Assembly: GCF_002158865.1 (NCBI RefSeq) | Contig: NZ_CP021455.1 | Coordinates: forward strand, 1,302,001-1,366,000 | Reading direction: 5' to 3' | Length of the DNA: 64,000 bases | From: Comamonas serinivorans | GTDB taxonomy: Bacteria > Pseudomonadota > Gammaproteobacteria > Burkholderiales > Burkholderiaceae_C | Shown here: piece after piece, positions 52,159-60,525 of the stretch | How positions within the stretch are numbered: the stretch's first letter is position 1 | How the letters are laid out: each line of letters begins with the position of its first letter | Made by a program: the position numbers and the translations under genes | The notes under the pieces: model-generated | Database searches by the model: none | The model's input: the letters and a program-made list of their open reading frames with translations, nothing else | Told to the model about the DNA's origin: nothing

Positions 52159-52855
52159 CCTGACGCTGGAGTCGCCTCTGGGCATGACGGTGCATGGCTT
52201 GCCAGGGGCAGATGCCGTGGCGCCGCCAGACACCCACCGGGCGTCTGGCCGCATCAAGATGCTGCTGGTGTTGCTGGTGTGCGCGACCCCGGTCATCGCG
52301 TCCTACTTCACCTACTACGTGCTGCGGCCCGAGGGCCGGCGCAATTTCGGTGAACTCATCCAGCCGCAGCGTGCCCTGCCCGAGGGCGTGGCGCGCACAC
52401 TGGACGGGCGCACCGTGCCGCTGTCCAGCCTGGCCGGGCAGTGGCTGCTGGTGAGTGTGGGCCCAGGGGCCTGCGACACGGCGTGCCAGGGCAACCTCTA
52501 CCTGCAGCGTCAGTTGCGGGAGAGCCTGGGGCGTGAGAAGGAGCGGATGGATCGCGTCTGGCTGGTGTCGGACGATGCGCCCGTGGCGGCTGCGCTGCAG
52601 CCTGCGCTGACGCACGCCACGGTTCTGCGGGTGCCACAAGCCGAGCTGACGCGGTGGCTGGCGCCCGCGGCCGGCCATGCCTTGAACGAGCACCTGTACG
52701 TGGTCGATCCCATGGGCCACTGGATGATGCGGTTTCCCGCCAACATGGACGTGGAATCGGCCACGCGGGCCAAGCGCGACTTGGACCGGCTGATGCGCGG
52801 CTCGTCGTCCTGGGACCAACCCGGGCGCGACTCGCCCGTGGCCCAAGAGAAGTGA
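52112..52855 (+). CDS. Thioredoxin-fold membrane protein of the oxidase assembly cluster
   Basis: A 247-residue protein with one helix near residue 50-70 (MLLVLLVCATPVIASYFTYY) and a periplasmic domain of SCO/thioredoxin type: GQWLLVSVGPGACDTACQGN has a CxxxC copper-like motif, and LYVVDPMGHWMMRFPANMD closes the fold. Typical in Burkholderiales between surf1 and ctaA. It probably helps copper or thiol handling for subunit II. The start lies inside the surf1 gene in another frame. Confidence 0.84.
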   Translation: MSGSNSFDRSATAAPDLTLESPLGMTVHGLPGADAVAPPDTHRASGRIKMLLVLLVCATPVIASYFTYYVLRPEGRRNFGELIQPQRALPEGVARTLDGRTVPLSSLAGQWLLVSVGPGACDTACQGNLYLQRQLRESLGREKERMDRVWLVSDDAPVAAALQPALTHATVLRVPQAELTRWLAPAAGHALNEHLYVVDPMGHWMMRFPANMDVESATRAKRDLDRLMRGSSSWDQPGRDSPVAQEK

Positions 52856-52941
52856 TGAAGGTTGTTTGAGATGTGGATGGTGGTGGTGAACAGGCCTTGG
52901 CGTGACGCCGGGGCAGGGCAAGGCGCCCCTTGGAGGGCGGC

Positions 52942-54141
52942 ATGAGCGTGCCGTTGTACGACCTGAGCCCGGTGCTGCACATGCTGGCCGGCGGCGCCGT
53001 GCTGGCCGCCTTGCCCATGGCCTGGCTGCTGTGGCGCACCCGGGGCGCCACGGGCCATCGCCGCCTGCAGGCGCTCACGCTGATGACGCTGTTCCTCACC
53101 TTTGACCTGGTGCTGTTTGGCGCCTTCACGCGCCTGACCGATTCCGGCCTGGGCTGCCCGGACTGGCCGGGCTGCTATGGCAACGCCACGCCCTTGGGGG
53201 CGCGCCACGAGATCGCCGCCGAACAGGCCGTGCTGCCCGATGGCCCGGTGACGCACCAGAAGGCCTGGATCGAGATGATCCATCGCTACCTGGCCACGGG
53301 TGTGGGTGGTCTCATCCTGGTGCTGACGGTCTGGAGCTGGCGCGTGTACCTGCGTCAGCAGCGCGAATCGGATGCCAGTATGGGGTATTCCTCGTTCATC
53401 AGTCCTTGGTGGGCGACGGTTACTCTCCTGTGGGTGCTGGTGCAAGGAGCATTCGGCGCCTGGACGGTCACCATGAAGCTGTTTCCGGCCATGGTCACCA
53501 CCCACCTGTTGCTGGGCATTGGCCTGCTGGCGGTGCTGTGTGCGCAGGCCGTGCGCTATCGCGTGGGCCATGGGCCCGGCCAGGTGGCACCTGAGGGGGT
53601 GGGCCGCCTGCACGGGTGGTTGTGGCTGAGCTTGGTGACGCTCGTGGTGCAGCTGGCGCTGGGCGGTTGGGTCAGCACCAACTACGCGGTGCTGGCCTGC
53701 AACGGCTTTCCACAGTGCCAGGGCAGCTGGTGGCCGCCCATGGACCTGCGCGAAGGGTTTGAAATCTGGCGCCACCTGGGCCAGACCGGTGAGGGCCAGG
53801 CCATCACCTTCGATGCCCTGGTGGGCATCCATTTCGTGCATCGCCTGTTCGCCATCGTGGTGACGGCGTTGCTGGGCTGGACCCTGTGGCGCCTGCACCG
53901 CGGCGGGCACCTGCAGGTGCAGGTGCGCTGGGCGGCGGCACTGCTGCTGCTGCAGTTGCTCACGGGCTTGTCCAACGTGGTGCTGGACTGGCCCCTGCTG
54001 GCCGCCGTCATGCACACCGGTGGCGCCGCGGCCCTGACCACGGTGCTGACCTGGGCTTTGTGTGCCAGCGATGCCACCGCGCAGGTCGCGTCACAGGATC
54101 GGGCCTTGCAGGCCCACGGCACGCAGGAGGTGCGCGCATGA
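52942..54141 (+). CDS. ctaA: Heme A synthase (COX15/CtaA)
   Basis: A 399-residue, eight-helix membrane protein converting heme O to heme A. Heme ligands and family motifs are TDSGLGCPDWPGCYGNATPL, then KAWIEMIHRYLATGVGGLIL, ACNGFPQCQGSWWPP and GIHFVHRLFAIVVTALLG. A 52-bp palindrome encodes about residues 145-162 (ASMGYSSFISPWW) in a loop that is normally short. GGAGGG precedes ATG 52942. It overlaps ctaB by 4 bases. Confidence 0.94.
   Translation: MSVPLYDLSPVLHMLAGGAVLAALPMAWLLWRTRGATGHRRLQALTLMTLFLTFDLVLFGAFTRLTDSGLGCPDWPGCYGNATPLGARHEIAAEQAVLPDGPVTHQKAWIEMIHRYLATGVGGLILVLTVWSWRVYLRQQRESDASMGYSSFISPWWATVTLLWVLVQGAFGAWTVTMKLFPAMVTTHLLLGIGLLAVLCAQAVRYRVGHGPGQVAPEGVGRLHGWLWLSLVTLVVQLALGGWVSTNYAVLACNGFPQCQGSWWPPMDLREGFEIWRHLGQTGEGQAITFDALVGIHFVHRLFAIVVTALLGWTLWRLHRGGHLQVQVRWAAALLLLQLLTGLSNVVLDWPLLAAVMHTGGAAALTTVLTWALCASDATAQVASQDRALQAHGTQEVRA
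53375..53426. repeat. 52-bp palindromic element, copy 15 (inside ctaA)
   Basis: Ends CCAGTAT and TTACTCT, inner CTCGTT. The palindrome is decayed on the right side. It is in frame in a loop of the heme A synthase. Confidence 0.5.
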
Positions 54142-55091
54142 GTCAGCCCGTTTCACACGACGCCGAAGCCCTGCAGGGCGCGGCCACCGCCGCGCCCGTG
54201 CCGGCCCAACCCGGCGCGCGCGCCAGCACCTGGCGCCAGTTCTATGCGCTGACCAAGCCCAACGTGGTGCAGCTCATCGTCTTTTGCGCCCTGATCGGCA
54301 TGGTGCTGGCCGTGCCCGGCGTGCCCGATGGGCGCGAGCTGGGCCGCATGGCCATCGCCTGCTTCGGCATCTGGCTGGTGGCCGCGGCCGCAGCCGCCTT
54401 CAACTGCCTGGTGGAGAAGCACATCGACGCCAAGATGAAGCGCACGGCCTGGCGTCCGACTGCGCGCGGCGAGCTCAGCGACCGTCAGGCGCTGGCGTTC
54501 TCGGCGGCGCTGTGCCTGGCCGGTTCCGCCATCCTGGTGCTGTGGGTGAATGCCATCACCATGTGGCTCACCTTTGCCACCTTCATCGGCTATGCGCTGA
54601 TCTACACCGTGCTGCTCAAGCCGGCCACGCCGCAGAACATCGTCATTGGCGGCGCATCGGGCGCCATGCCGCCGGTGCTGGGCTGGTCGGCCATGACGGG
54701 CGACATCGCACCGCATTCGCTGATCCTGTTCCTGATCATCTTCCTGTGGACGCCGCCGCATTTCTGGGCCCTGGCGCTCTACCGGGTCGAGGATTACCGC
54801 AAGTCGGGCCTGCCCATGCTGCCGGTCACGCATGGCAACGCCTACACGCGGCTGCAGATCCTGCTCTACACGCTGACGCTGTTTGCCGCCTGCCTGATGC
54901 CCTTCGTGTTCCAGATGAGCGGCTGGTTCTACCTGGTCGCGGCCATCGTGCTGAACGGCGGCTTTGTGGCGTATGCGGTGGCGCTCTGGCGCAACTACTC
55001 GGACGCGCTGGCCCGCAAGACCTTCCGCTTCTCCCTGATCCACCTGTCGCTGCTGTTTGCCGCGCTGCTGATCGACCATTACCTGAGGTGA
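54138..55091 (+). CDS. ctaB: Protoheme IX farnesyltransferase (heme O synthase)
   Basis: A 317-residue UbiA-type prenyltransferase with nine helices, adding farnesyl to heme B. Motifs: ALTKPNVVQLIVFCALIGMV, the prenyl-binding FNCLVEKHIDAKMKRTAWRP, then GGASGAMPPVLGWSAMTGD and LFLWTPPHFWALALYRVEDY-like sequence (IIFLWTPPHFWALAL). ATGA overlap with ctaA; GGAGG lies upstream. The product is the substrate of ctaA. Confidence 0.95.
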   Translation: MSQPVSHDAEALQGAATAAPVPAQPGARASTWRQFYALTKPNVVQLIVFCALIGMVLAVPGVPDGRELGRMAIACFGIWLVAAAAAAFNCLVEKHIDAKMKRTAWRPTARGELSDRQALAFSAALCLAGSAILVLWVNAITMWLTFATFIGYALIYTVLLKPATPQNIVIGGASGAMPPVLGWSAMTGDIAPHSLILFLIIFLWTPPHFWALALYRVEDYRKSGLPMLPVTHGNAYTRLQILLYTLTLFAACLMPFVFQMSGWFYLVAAIVLNGGFVAYAVALWRNYSDALARKTFRFSLIHLSLLFAALLIDHYLR

Positions 55092-55096
55092 GCCGC

Positions 55097-55714
55097 ATGC
55101 GTGCAATCTCCCGCCGCAGCGGCCTGGCTGCGGCTTCTGTCGGTGTGCTGGGCCTGCTGGGCCTGAGCGGCTGCGACCAGCGGCCCGACGGCCAGACCGT
55201 GCGGTTCACCGGCGTGGACATCACCGGCGCGCCGTATGCCCAGAGTTTCGAGCTGGCCGACGGCGATGGCAAGACCTGGCGCCTGGCCGACTTTGCCGGC
55301 AAGGCCGTGGTGCTGTTCTTCGGCTACACGCAATGCCCCGACGTGTGCCCGACGACGCTGGTTGAGGTCGCCAAGGCCAAGCAGCTGCTGGGCCGGGATG
55401 GCGAGCGCGTGCAAGCGGTGTTCGTCACCGTGGACCCGGAGCGCGACACGCCCGAGGTGGTCAAGGCCTATGCCGCCGCGTTCGACCCCAGCTTCATCGG
55501 CCTGCGCCCCACGGGCGACGAGCAGCTCAGGCAGCTCGCCAAGGCCTTCAAGATCGTCTACAGCAAAGAGCCCGGCCGCACGCCCGAGAGCTACACCGTG
55601 AGCCACACCTCGGCCAGCTTTGTGTTTGACCCCCAAGGCCAGGTGCGCCTCTACGAGCAATACAACGTCGGGGCAGAGGCCCTGGCCAAAGACCTGGCGC
55701 AACTGTTGCGGTGA
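55097..55714 (+). CDS. SCO-family copper chaperone lipoprotein
   Basis: A 205-residue protein with a lipoprotein signal (GVLGLLGLSGCDQ) and a thioredoxin fold that loads CuA in subunit II. The copper site is GYTQCPDVCPTTLVEVAKAK plus the His in SYTVSHTSASFVFDPQG. VTVDPERDTPEVVKAYAAAF is diagnostic. It starts 5 bases after ctaB and ends the oxidase cluster. Confidence 0.95.
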   Translation: MRAISRRSGLAAASVGVLGLLGLSGCDQRPDGQTVRFTGVDITGAPYAQSFELADGDGKTWRLADFAGKAVVLFFGYTQCPDVCPTTLVEVAKAKQLLGRDGERVQAVFVTVDPERDTPEVVKAYAAAFDPSFIGLRPTGDEQLRQLAKAFKIVYSKEPGRTPESYTVSHTSASFVFDPQGQVRLYEQYNVGAEALAKDLAQLLR

Positions 55715-55874
55715 CGCGGCCCGACGACCAGGCAGGTCGCCGACGGCGTCGTTTGGAGTGCGGCGCCCAGCGGCGGCGGCGCATCGGTTGACGCCGCGCT
55801 CACCTCCTGCCGGCTCCGGCCGTGTGTGTCCTGAACGGGCGCTGCGGGGCGTGCCGTGTCGTCACAATGCCGGC

Positions 55875-56320
55875 ATGTACGCCTTTGCCCTGAGCCTGCA
55901 TGTCCTGGCGGCCGCCGTGTGGGCGGGGGGCAGCTGTTGCTGGCCCTGGCGGTGTTGCCGCGGGCGCTGCGGCAACGGGCGCCCGAGCTGGTGCTGGCGC
56001 ACGAGCACGGCACCGGTCGCGTGGTCTGGGCGGCCCTGGTGGCGCTGGTCGCCAGTGGGGTGTGGATGGCGCAGGTGCTGGTGCCCGATGCGCAACGCTG
56101 GCTGAGCCTGGACGGCCCTCTGGCCACGGCCATCGCCTGGAAGCTCGGCCTGCTGGTGCTCAGCGTGGCCCTGGCGCTGCACCAGCGCTCGCAGCTGTCG
56201 CGCTTGCGGGCCGATCGCCTGCCCGGGTTTGCCTGGCAGGTGGCTGCCAGCAGCCTGCTGGCGGTGGCCATGGTGGTGCTGGGCGTGGCCTTCCGCTGGG
56301 GCGGTGTGGGGTTGAGATGA
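55875..56320 (+). CDS. CopD-like small membrane protein (frameshifted)
   Basis: The frame from ATG 55875 reads MYAFALSLHVLAAAVWAGG and then fails. From there the next frame continues QLLLALAVLPRALRQRAPEL to AVAMVVLGVAFRWGGVGLR. Joined, they make a normal four-helix protein of about 148 residues like CopD-family copper proteins (His in the first helix). One extra G in the run at 55925-55930 would restore the frame. It follows the SCO gene after a 160-base gap that holds nothing I recognise. Confidence 0.68.
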
Positions 56321-56321
56321 T

Positions 56322-56373
56322 GGAGTATGGCCTGATTGCCGTTTCATGAGAAACGGCAATTGATGCATACTGC
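56322..56373. repeat. 52-bp palindromic element, copy 16
   Basis: Ends GGAGTAT and ATACTGC, with a strong ATTGCCGTTTCATG / GAAACGGCAAT hairpin. It starts 1 base beyond the CopD-like stop. Confidence 0.94.
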
Positions 56374-56398
56374 CTCAAGAATGACTTGGTGAAAGCGC

Positions 56399-56692
56399 AT
56401 GACAGACAGGGCACACGACGCGCCGGGCATCGCCGGCCTGGACGCGCGGCTGCTGGAGCAGCTGGTCACGCGCACCATGCCGTTCGGCAAGCACCAGGGC
56501 ACGCTGCTGGCGGACCTGCCGGGCCACTACCTCAACTGGTTCGCGCGCACCGGCTTCCCGCCGGGCGAGATCGGCCGTCTGCTGGCGCTGATGCAAACCA
56601 TCGACCACAACGGCCTGCGCCCGCTGCTGGACCCCTTGCGCCACAAGCCGCGCGAACGGGCACGGCTGCGCCCGCCGGCCCCGCGCGCCTGA
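56399..56692 (+). CDS. DUF3820 protein
   Basis: A 97-residue protein. TMPFGKHQGTLLADLPGHYL followed by NWFARTGFPPGEIGRLLALM is the DUF3820 signature, annotated in databases as a putative quorum-sensing-regulated virulence factor without firm proof. A basic Arg/Pro tail follows. The gene is monocistronic. Confidence 0.86.
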   Translation: MTDRAHDAPGIAGLDARLLEQLVTRTMPFGKHQGTLLADLPGHYLNWFARTGFPPGEIGRLLALMQTIDHNGLRPLLDPLRHKPRERARLRPPAPRA

Positions 56693-56798
56693 TGTGGGCT
56701 GGGCTTGACGCGATGTCGCACACGTCGGTCGTGTAGGCGCAGGCCACCGCGAGACGGCTTCCCGGCTCGTGCCGCCCAGGCTGCGGGCGGACTCGGCC

Positions 56799-57410
56799 TC
56801 AGGCGCGCGCCTGCAGGCGCTCGACGGCCGCGCGGATCAGCGGCATGCGGTCGTTGCCGAAGTACATGTCATCGCCCCCGACGAAGACCGTGGGGGAGCC
56901 GAAGCCGCCGCGCTGCATGACCTCTTCGGTGTTGGCGCGCAACTGGTCCTTGACGGCCGGCTGGGCGATGGCGTCGAACACGCGGCCGGCATCGACGCCG
57001 GCGCGCTCGCAGACGCGGACCATCACCGCGTCCTGCGAAATGTCCTGGTTCTCGCCCCAGTACACCTCGAAGGCGGCCTGCGCGAAGTCGACCAGCTTGC
57101 CCTCGGGTTCAAGCGCGATGCAGGCGCGCATGGCCTTGACGCTGTTGACGGGGAACACGTCCGGCCGGAAGTGCATGGCGATGCCGAGGTGATGGGCCCA
57201 GTCCTTGATGTCCTTGCGCTGGTAGGCCGCCTTGGCCGGCACCGGCCGCTCGCGCGAGGCGTAGACGCTGGGGTTGATGGTGTTGAAGATGCCCCCCACG
57301 AGGATGGGGCGCCAGCGCACGGGCACGTTCATCTCGCGCGAGAGCTGGCGCATGCTGTGAAAGCCCAGGTAGGTCCAGGGGCTGGAACAGTCGAAAAAGA
57401 ACTCGATCAT
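56799..57410 (-). CDS. 2-hydroxychromene-2-carboxylate isomerase (DsbA-fold, kappa-GST type)
   Basis: A 203-residue thioredoxin-fold protein. It starts MIEFFFDCSSPWTYLGFHSM, where the Ser of CSSPWTY is the glutathione-activating residue. WRPILVGGIFNTINPSVYAS and GFGSPTVFVGGDDMYFGNDR are typical. The family includes the naphthalene-pathway isomerase and kappa-class GSTs. It overlaps the upstream GST by 4 bases, so the two glutathione enzymes are translated together. No naphthalene genes are nearby, so the substrate is open. Confidence 0.9.
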   Translation of the reverse strand: MIEFFFDCSSPWTYLGFHSMRQLSREMNVPVRWRPILVGGIFNTINPSVYASRERPVPAKAAYQRKDIKDWAHHLGIAMHFRPDVFPVNSVKAMRACIALEPEGKLVDFAQAAFEVYWGENQDISQDAVMVRVCERAGVDAGRVFDAIAQPAVKDQLRANTEEVMQRGGFGSPTVFVGGDDMYFGNDRMPLIRAAVERLQARA

Positions 57411-58102
57411 GGCGTGCCTCCAGCCAGGTTGCCGAACAGGTTGCGGCGGGTTTCCTCGTCCATGGTTTTGCCGGCTTTCAGCTCGGCTCCGACCGCCAGA
57501 CCGGCCTGCACCTGCGGCCGGGCCCGCACGGTGGCAAACCAGCGCTTGATGTGGGGGTAGTCGTCCAGCGTCAGGCCCTGGGCCTTGTGCGTCATGATCC
57601 AGGGGAAGCAGGCGATGTCGGCGATGGAGTAGTCGCCCGCCACGTACTCGCCCTGGGCCAGCGCGGTGTTCAGCACGCCGTAGAGCCGACGCACCTCGGT
57701 GCTGTAGCGCTCGATGGCGTAGGGGATTTTTTCCTTGGCGTAGAGCAGGAAGTGGCCGTTCTGTCCGGCCATCGGCCCCAGCCCGCTCATCTGCCACATC
57801 ACCCACTGGATGACGCGGTAGCGCGCCGCCAGCTCGGTGGGCAGCAGCTGGCCGGTTTTCTCGGCCAGGTACATCAGGATGGCGCCGGTTTCGAACACGG
57901 ACACCGGTCCCGCGCCGGAGGCGGGCGCCGTGTCCACGATGGCCGGGATGCGGTTGTTCGGTGAAATGGCGAGGAAGTCGGGCTCGAACTGCTGCCCGCG
58001 CCCGATGTTGACCGGCACGATGCGGTAGGGCAGGCCGATTTCCTCGAGCATGATGGAAACCTTCCAGCCGTTGGGCGTCGGCCAGTAGTGAACGTCGATC
58101 AT
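57407..58102 (-). CDS. Glutathione S-transferase (YfcG/Ure2p-like)
   Basis: A 231-residue GST. The N-terminal thioredoxin domain starts MIDVHYWPTPNGWKVSIMLE, followed by ISPNNRIPAIVD and VFETGAILMYLAEKTG (Glu/Thr glutathione contacts). The helical domain has YSIADIACFPWIMTHKAQGL. The asparagine-containing TPNGWK matches disulfide-bond oxidoreductases of the YfcG/YghU group. AGGAGA precedes ATG 58102. First gene of a two-gene unit. Confidence 0.92.
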   Translation of the reverse strand: MIDVHYWPTPNGWKVSIMLEEIGLPYRIVPVNIGRGQQFEPDFLAISPNNRIPAIVDTAPASGAGPVSVFETGAILMYLAEKTGQLLPTELAARYRVIQWVMWQMSGLGPMAGQNGHFLLYAKEKIPYAIERYSTEVRRLYGVLNTALAQGEYVAGDYSIADIACFPWIMTHKAQGLTLDDYPHIKRWFATVRARPQVQAGLAVGAELKAGKTMDEETRRNLFGNLAGGTP

Positions 58103-58469
58103 GGTGTCTCCTGGGGGCATGGGAGGGCGGCCAGGCTGCCGTTCATGGACTGCAGGGGCCTGGCGCCGCTCGGACCCAGTCTAGCCAGCCTGGCGCAGGC
58201 GCACGATCACGCAGGTGTCCCCCCGTTTGGTCATTCCGGGGGCCATTCCGGGCCGCCGCGCCCGGGGCGTTGGCCCAGGGTCGCCGCGGCAGCCGGCTGC
58301 ACCGTCACCTCAAAGTCTTTCCGGGTGGCAGCCGATCCCGGGTCTGTCGGATGGCGGACAGCCGAGCGGTCCTGAGCGGCCCGCTCACGGCGTGGCCGGG
58401 GTGCGGGCATGGCAAGATGGACCATTTCGCAAGCGGCAAGGGGCCGCCCCCGTGGTGAAAGGTTGAGAC
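58103..58469. other. Divergent intergenic region, GST / quinone oxidoreductase
   Basis: About 370 bases without a convincing gene, repeat or hairpin. Both flanking promoters must lie here. Confidence 0.45.
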
Positions 58470-59450
58470 ATGGCATTGCACGTTCAAATCCGCGAAGTCG
58501 GCGGTCCCGAGAAGCTCGAGTTGGTTGACCTCCCGGTCGGCGAGCCCGGCCCTGGCCAGGTGCGCATCCGCCATCACGCGGTGGGCCTGAACTTCATCGA
58601 TGTCTACTACCGCACCGGCCTGTACAAGGGCAACCTGCCGATCACGCTGGGCGGCGAGGGCGCCGGTGTGATCGAGGCCGTGGGCGACGGGGTGACCCAC
58701 CTGCGCGTGGGCGACCGGGCGGCCTATGCGACGCAAGCGCAGGGCTCGTACTGCGAGCTGCGCGTGCTGGACGCCCGCACCGTCTGCAAGCTGCCCGACG
58801 CGATTGCGTTCGACACGGCCGCGGCCATGATGCTCAAGGGCCTCACGGTGCAGTACCTGCTGCGCAAGACCCAGCCCGTGGGCGGGCTGCAGGCAGGCGA
58901 CACCATCCTTTGGCACGCGGCCGCGGGCGGGGTGGGCCTGATCGCCTGCCAGTGGGCCAAGGCCATGGGCTTGCGCCTGATCGCCACGGCCGGCACCGAT
59001 GACAAGTGCCGGCTGGCCCTGGCCAATGGCGCCGCCGAGGCCATCAACTACCGCACCGAGGACTTCGCCGCCCGCGTCAAGGACTTGACGGGCGGGGCGG
59101 GCGTGCGCGCCGTGTACGACTCGGTGGGCAAGGACACCTGGGCCGGGTCGCTGGCCAGCCTGGGCGTGTTCGGCCTCATGGCCAGCTTCGGCAACGCCTC
59201 GGGCCCGGTGCCGCCCTTCGCGCCGGCCGAGCTGGGCGCCAAAGGCCTGTACGTGACGCGCGGCACGCTGTTCACGCACCTGCGCACGCGCGAATCGGTG
59301 CAGGCCATGGCCGACGACCTGTTCCAGATGGTGGGCTCGGGCCAGGTCCAGATCCACATCGACCAGCGCTTTGCCCTGAAGGATGCGGCCGAGGCCCACC
59401 GCGCCCTGGAAGCACGCCACACCACGGGGTCGACGATCTTCACGCTGTGA
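58470..59450 (+). CDS. qorA: Quinone oxidoreductase (zeta-crystallin type)
   Basis: A 326-residue, zinc-free medium-chain dehydrogenase reducing quinones with NADPH. ALHVQIREVGGPEKLELVDL starts the protein. HHAVGLNFIDVYYRTGLYKG and GEGAGVIEAVGDGVTHLRVG are family signatures, and the cofactor site is LWHAAAGGVGLIACQWAKAM. Full length with the closing EAHRALEARHTTGSTIFTL. It is convergent with the SWIB gene. Confidence 0.94.
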   Translation: MALHVQIREVGGPEKLELVDLPVGEPGPGQVRIRHHAVGLNFIDVYYRTGLYKGNLPITLGGEGAGVIEAVGDGVTHLRVGDRAAYATQAQGSYCELRVLDARTVCKLPDAIAFDTAAAMMLKGLTVQYLLRKTQPVGGLQAGDTILWHAAAGGVGLIACQWAKAMGLRLIATAGTDDKCRLALANGAAEAINYRTEDFAARVKDLTGGAGVRAVYDSVGKDTWAGSLASLGVFGLMASFGNASGPVPPFAPAELGAKGLYVTRGTLFTHLRTRESVQAMADDLFQMVGSGQVQIHIDQRFALKDAAEAHRALEARHTTGSTIFTL

Positions 59451-59530
59451 GGCGTGAGCGCCCTGGCTCGGCGACGCGGTTGGCCCGCTGGGCGCTGGCC
59501 TCGCTGAGTGCGAGTGCGGATTGAATGATG

Positions 59531-59582
59531 GCAGTATGGCCTGATTGCCGATGAAGGAATAACGGTAACCGGTCCATACCCC
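59531..59582. repeat. 52-bp palindromic element, copy 17
   Basis: Ends GCAGTAT and ATACCCC, inner CCGATG and AACGG. The flanks TTGAAT and ATTCAA extend the pairing. It lies between the converging qorA and SWIB genes. Confidence 0.92.
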
Positions 59583-59607
59583 ATTCAATGATCAAACAGC
59601 GCCCATG

Positions 59608-59629
59608 AAAAAACCGGCCGAAGCCGGTT
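59608..59629 (-). terminator. Terminator of the SWIB gene
   Basis: On the minus strand: AACCGGC, loop TTCG, GCCGGTT, then TTTT(T). It lies 21 bases beyond the SWIB stop. Confidence 0.92.
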
Positions 59630-59649
59630 GGTGTCAAGCGCGTGGGCGA

Positions 59650-59946
59650 TCACGACAGGTGAGCGCTGATCAGCTTGGTCATCTCGAACATCGTGACCTG
59701 ATCCTTGCCGAAGATGGGCTTGAGCTTGGCGTCGGCGTTGATGTTGCGCTTGTTGGCGGCGTCTTGCAGGTTGTTGGCCTTGATGTAGTCCCAGACCTTC
59801 TTGGTCACTTCGGTGCGCGGCACGGGCGTGCTGCCGATCACGGCTGCCAAGTCGGCGCTGGGGGTCATGGGCTTCATGAACGCCGCACTGGGGGCGCGCT
59901 TGGCGGGGGCGGCCGTTTTCGCAGCAGTTTTCTTCGCAGTAGCCAT
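59650..59946 (-). CDS. SWIB/MDM2-domain protein
   Basis: A 98-residue protein. A Lys/Ala-rich histone-like tail (MATAKKTAAKTAAPAKRAPS) leads into a complete SWIB domain: FMKPMTPSADLAAVIGSTPV, then EVTKKVWDYIKANNLQDAAN and the closing DQVTMFEMTKLISAHL. SWIB domains occur in eukaryotic chromatin remodellers and in a few bacteria, including Chlamydia and Burkholderiales. A DNA-binding, nucleoid-type role is likely from the tail but unproven. A good terminator follows. Confidence 0.93.
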   Translation of the reverse strand: MATAKKTAAKTAAPAKRAPSAAFMKPMTPSADLAAVIGSTPVPRTEVTKKVWDYIKANNLQDAANKRNINADAKLKPIFGKDQVTMFEMTKLISAHLS

Positions 59947-60525
59947 GGATGAAATTTTCCCTTGTGTAAATCCAACGGGTTTGCCGGCAAACCCAACCTG
60001 CGCGCCGCTTGCAGCCCAACTCGGCCTGCCGGGGCGCACAACAAGGCGAGCATGCTAACAAGAAAAACAGGGCGCAACGCCCCAGCGGGGCCCCTGAAGT
60101 TGTAGGGGGCTGTAAATGTTCCGCAATGGGGCGTCGGGCCCGTGCGCCCGGCGTGAACGCGCCGCACGAGCGGCTGACCGGACCGGCCCGGCACCCACGG
60201 CATCGCATGTTGCCGCCGACGAAGGCATCGGGCTTGGCGCGCAGCGGTCCGAACGCGTTGAGGCGAGTGCCCCGCCTTCGGGTCAGGCCGGTCGATGTGC
60301 GATGCACGGGCCGCCCCGCATGGCCGCCAAGCCGCTCAGCCCATTCACCGCTTGCCAGGCGCTTGGGTCGCGGTGAGGTGGTCTGGACTCGCGCCAGGGA
60401 ACGGCGTGTTTGCCAGGGGCGCGGCGCGGGTGTCACGACCCCGAGGCGTGGCGCCCGGTGCCCTGTCAGGATGCACGAGCGCAGCGGGCGCGAGGCCAGC
60501 GCCCAGACCACCTGGCCCCGCATGC
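59947..60525. other. Intergenic region with no feature seen
   Basis: About 580 bases between the SWIB start and the 3' end of the MFS gene. The AT-richer part near 59950-60120 probably holds the SWIB promoter. No credible frame or repeat elsewhere. Confidence 0.45.

Noticed and set aside
60040..60525. Possible small gene in the gap upstream of the SWIB gene
   Set aside because: All frames have Arg/Pro/Ala-rich random composition, with no ribosome-binding site and no recognisable motif.
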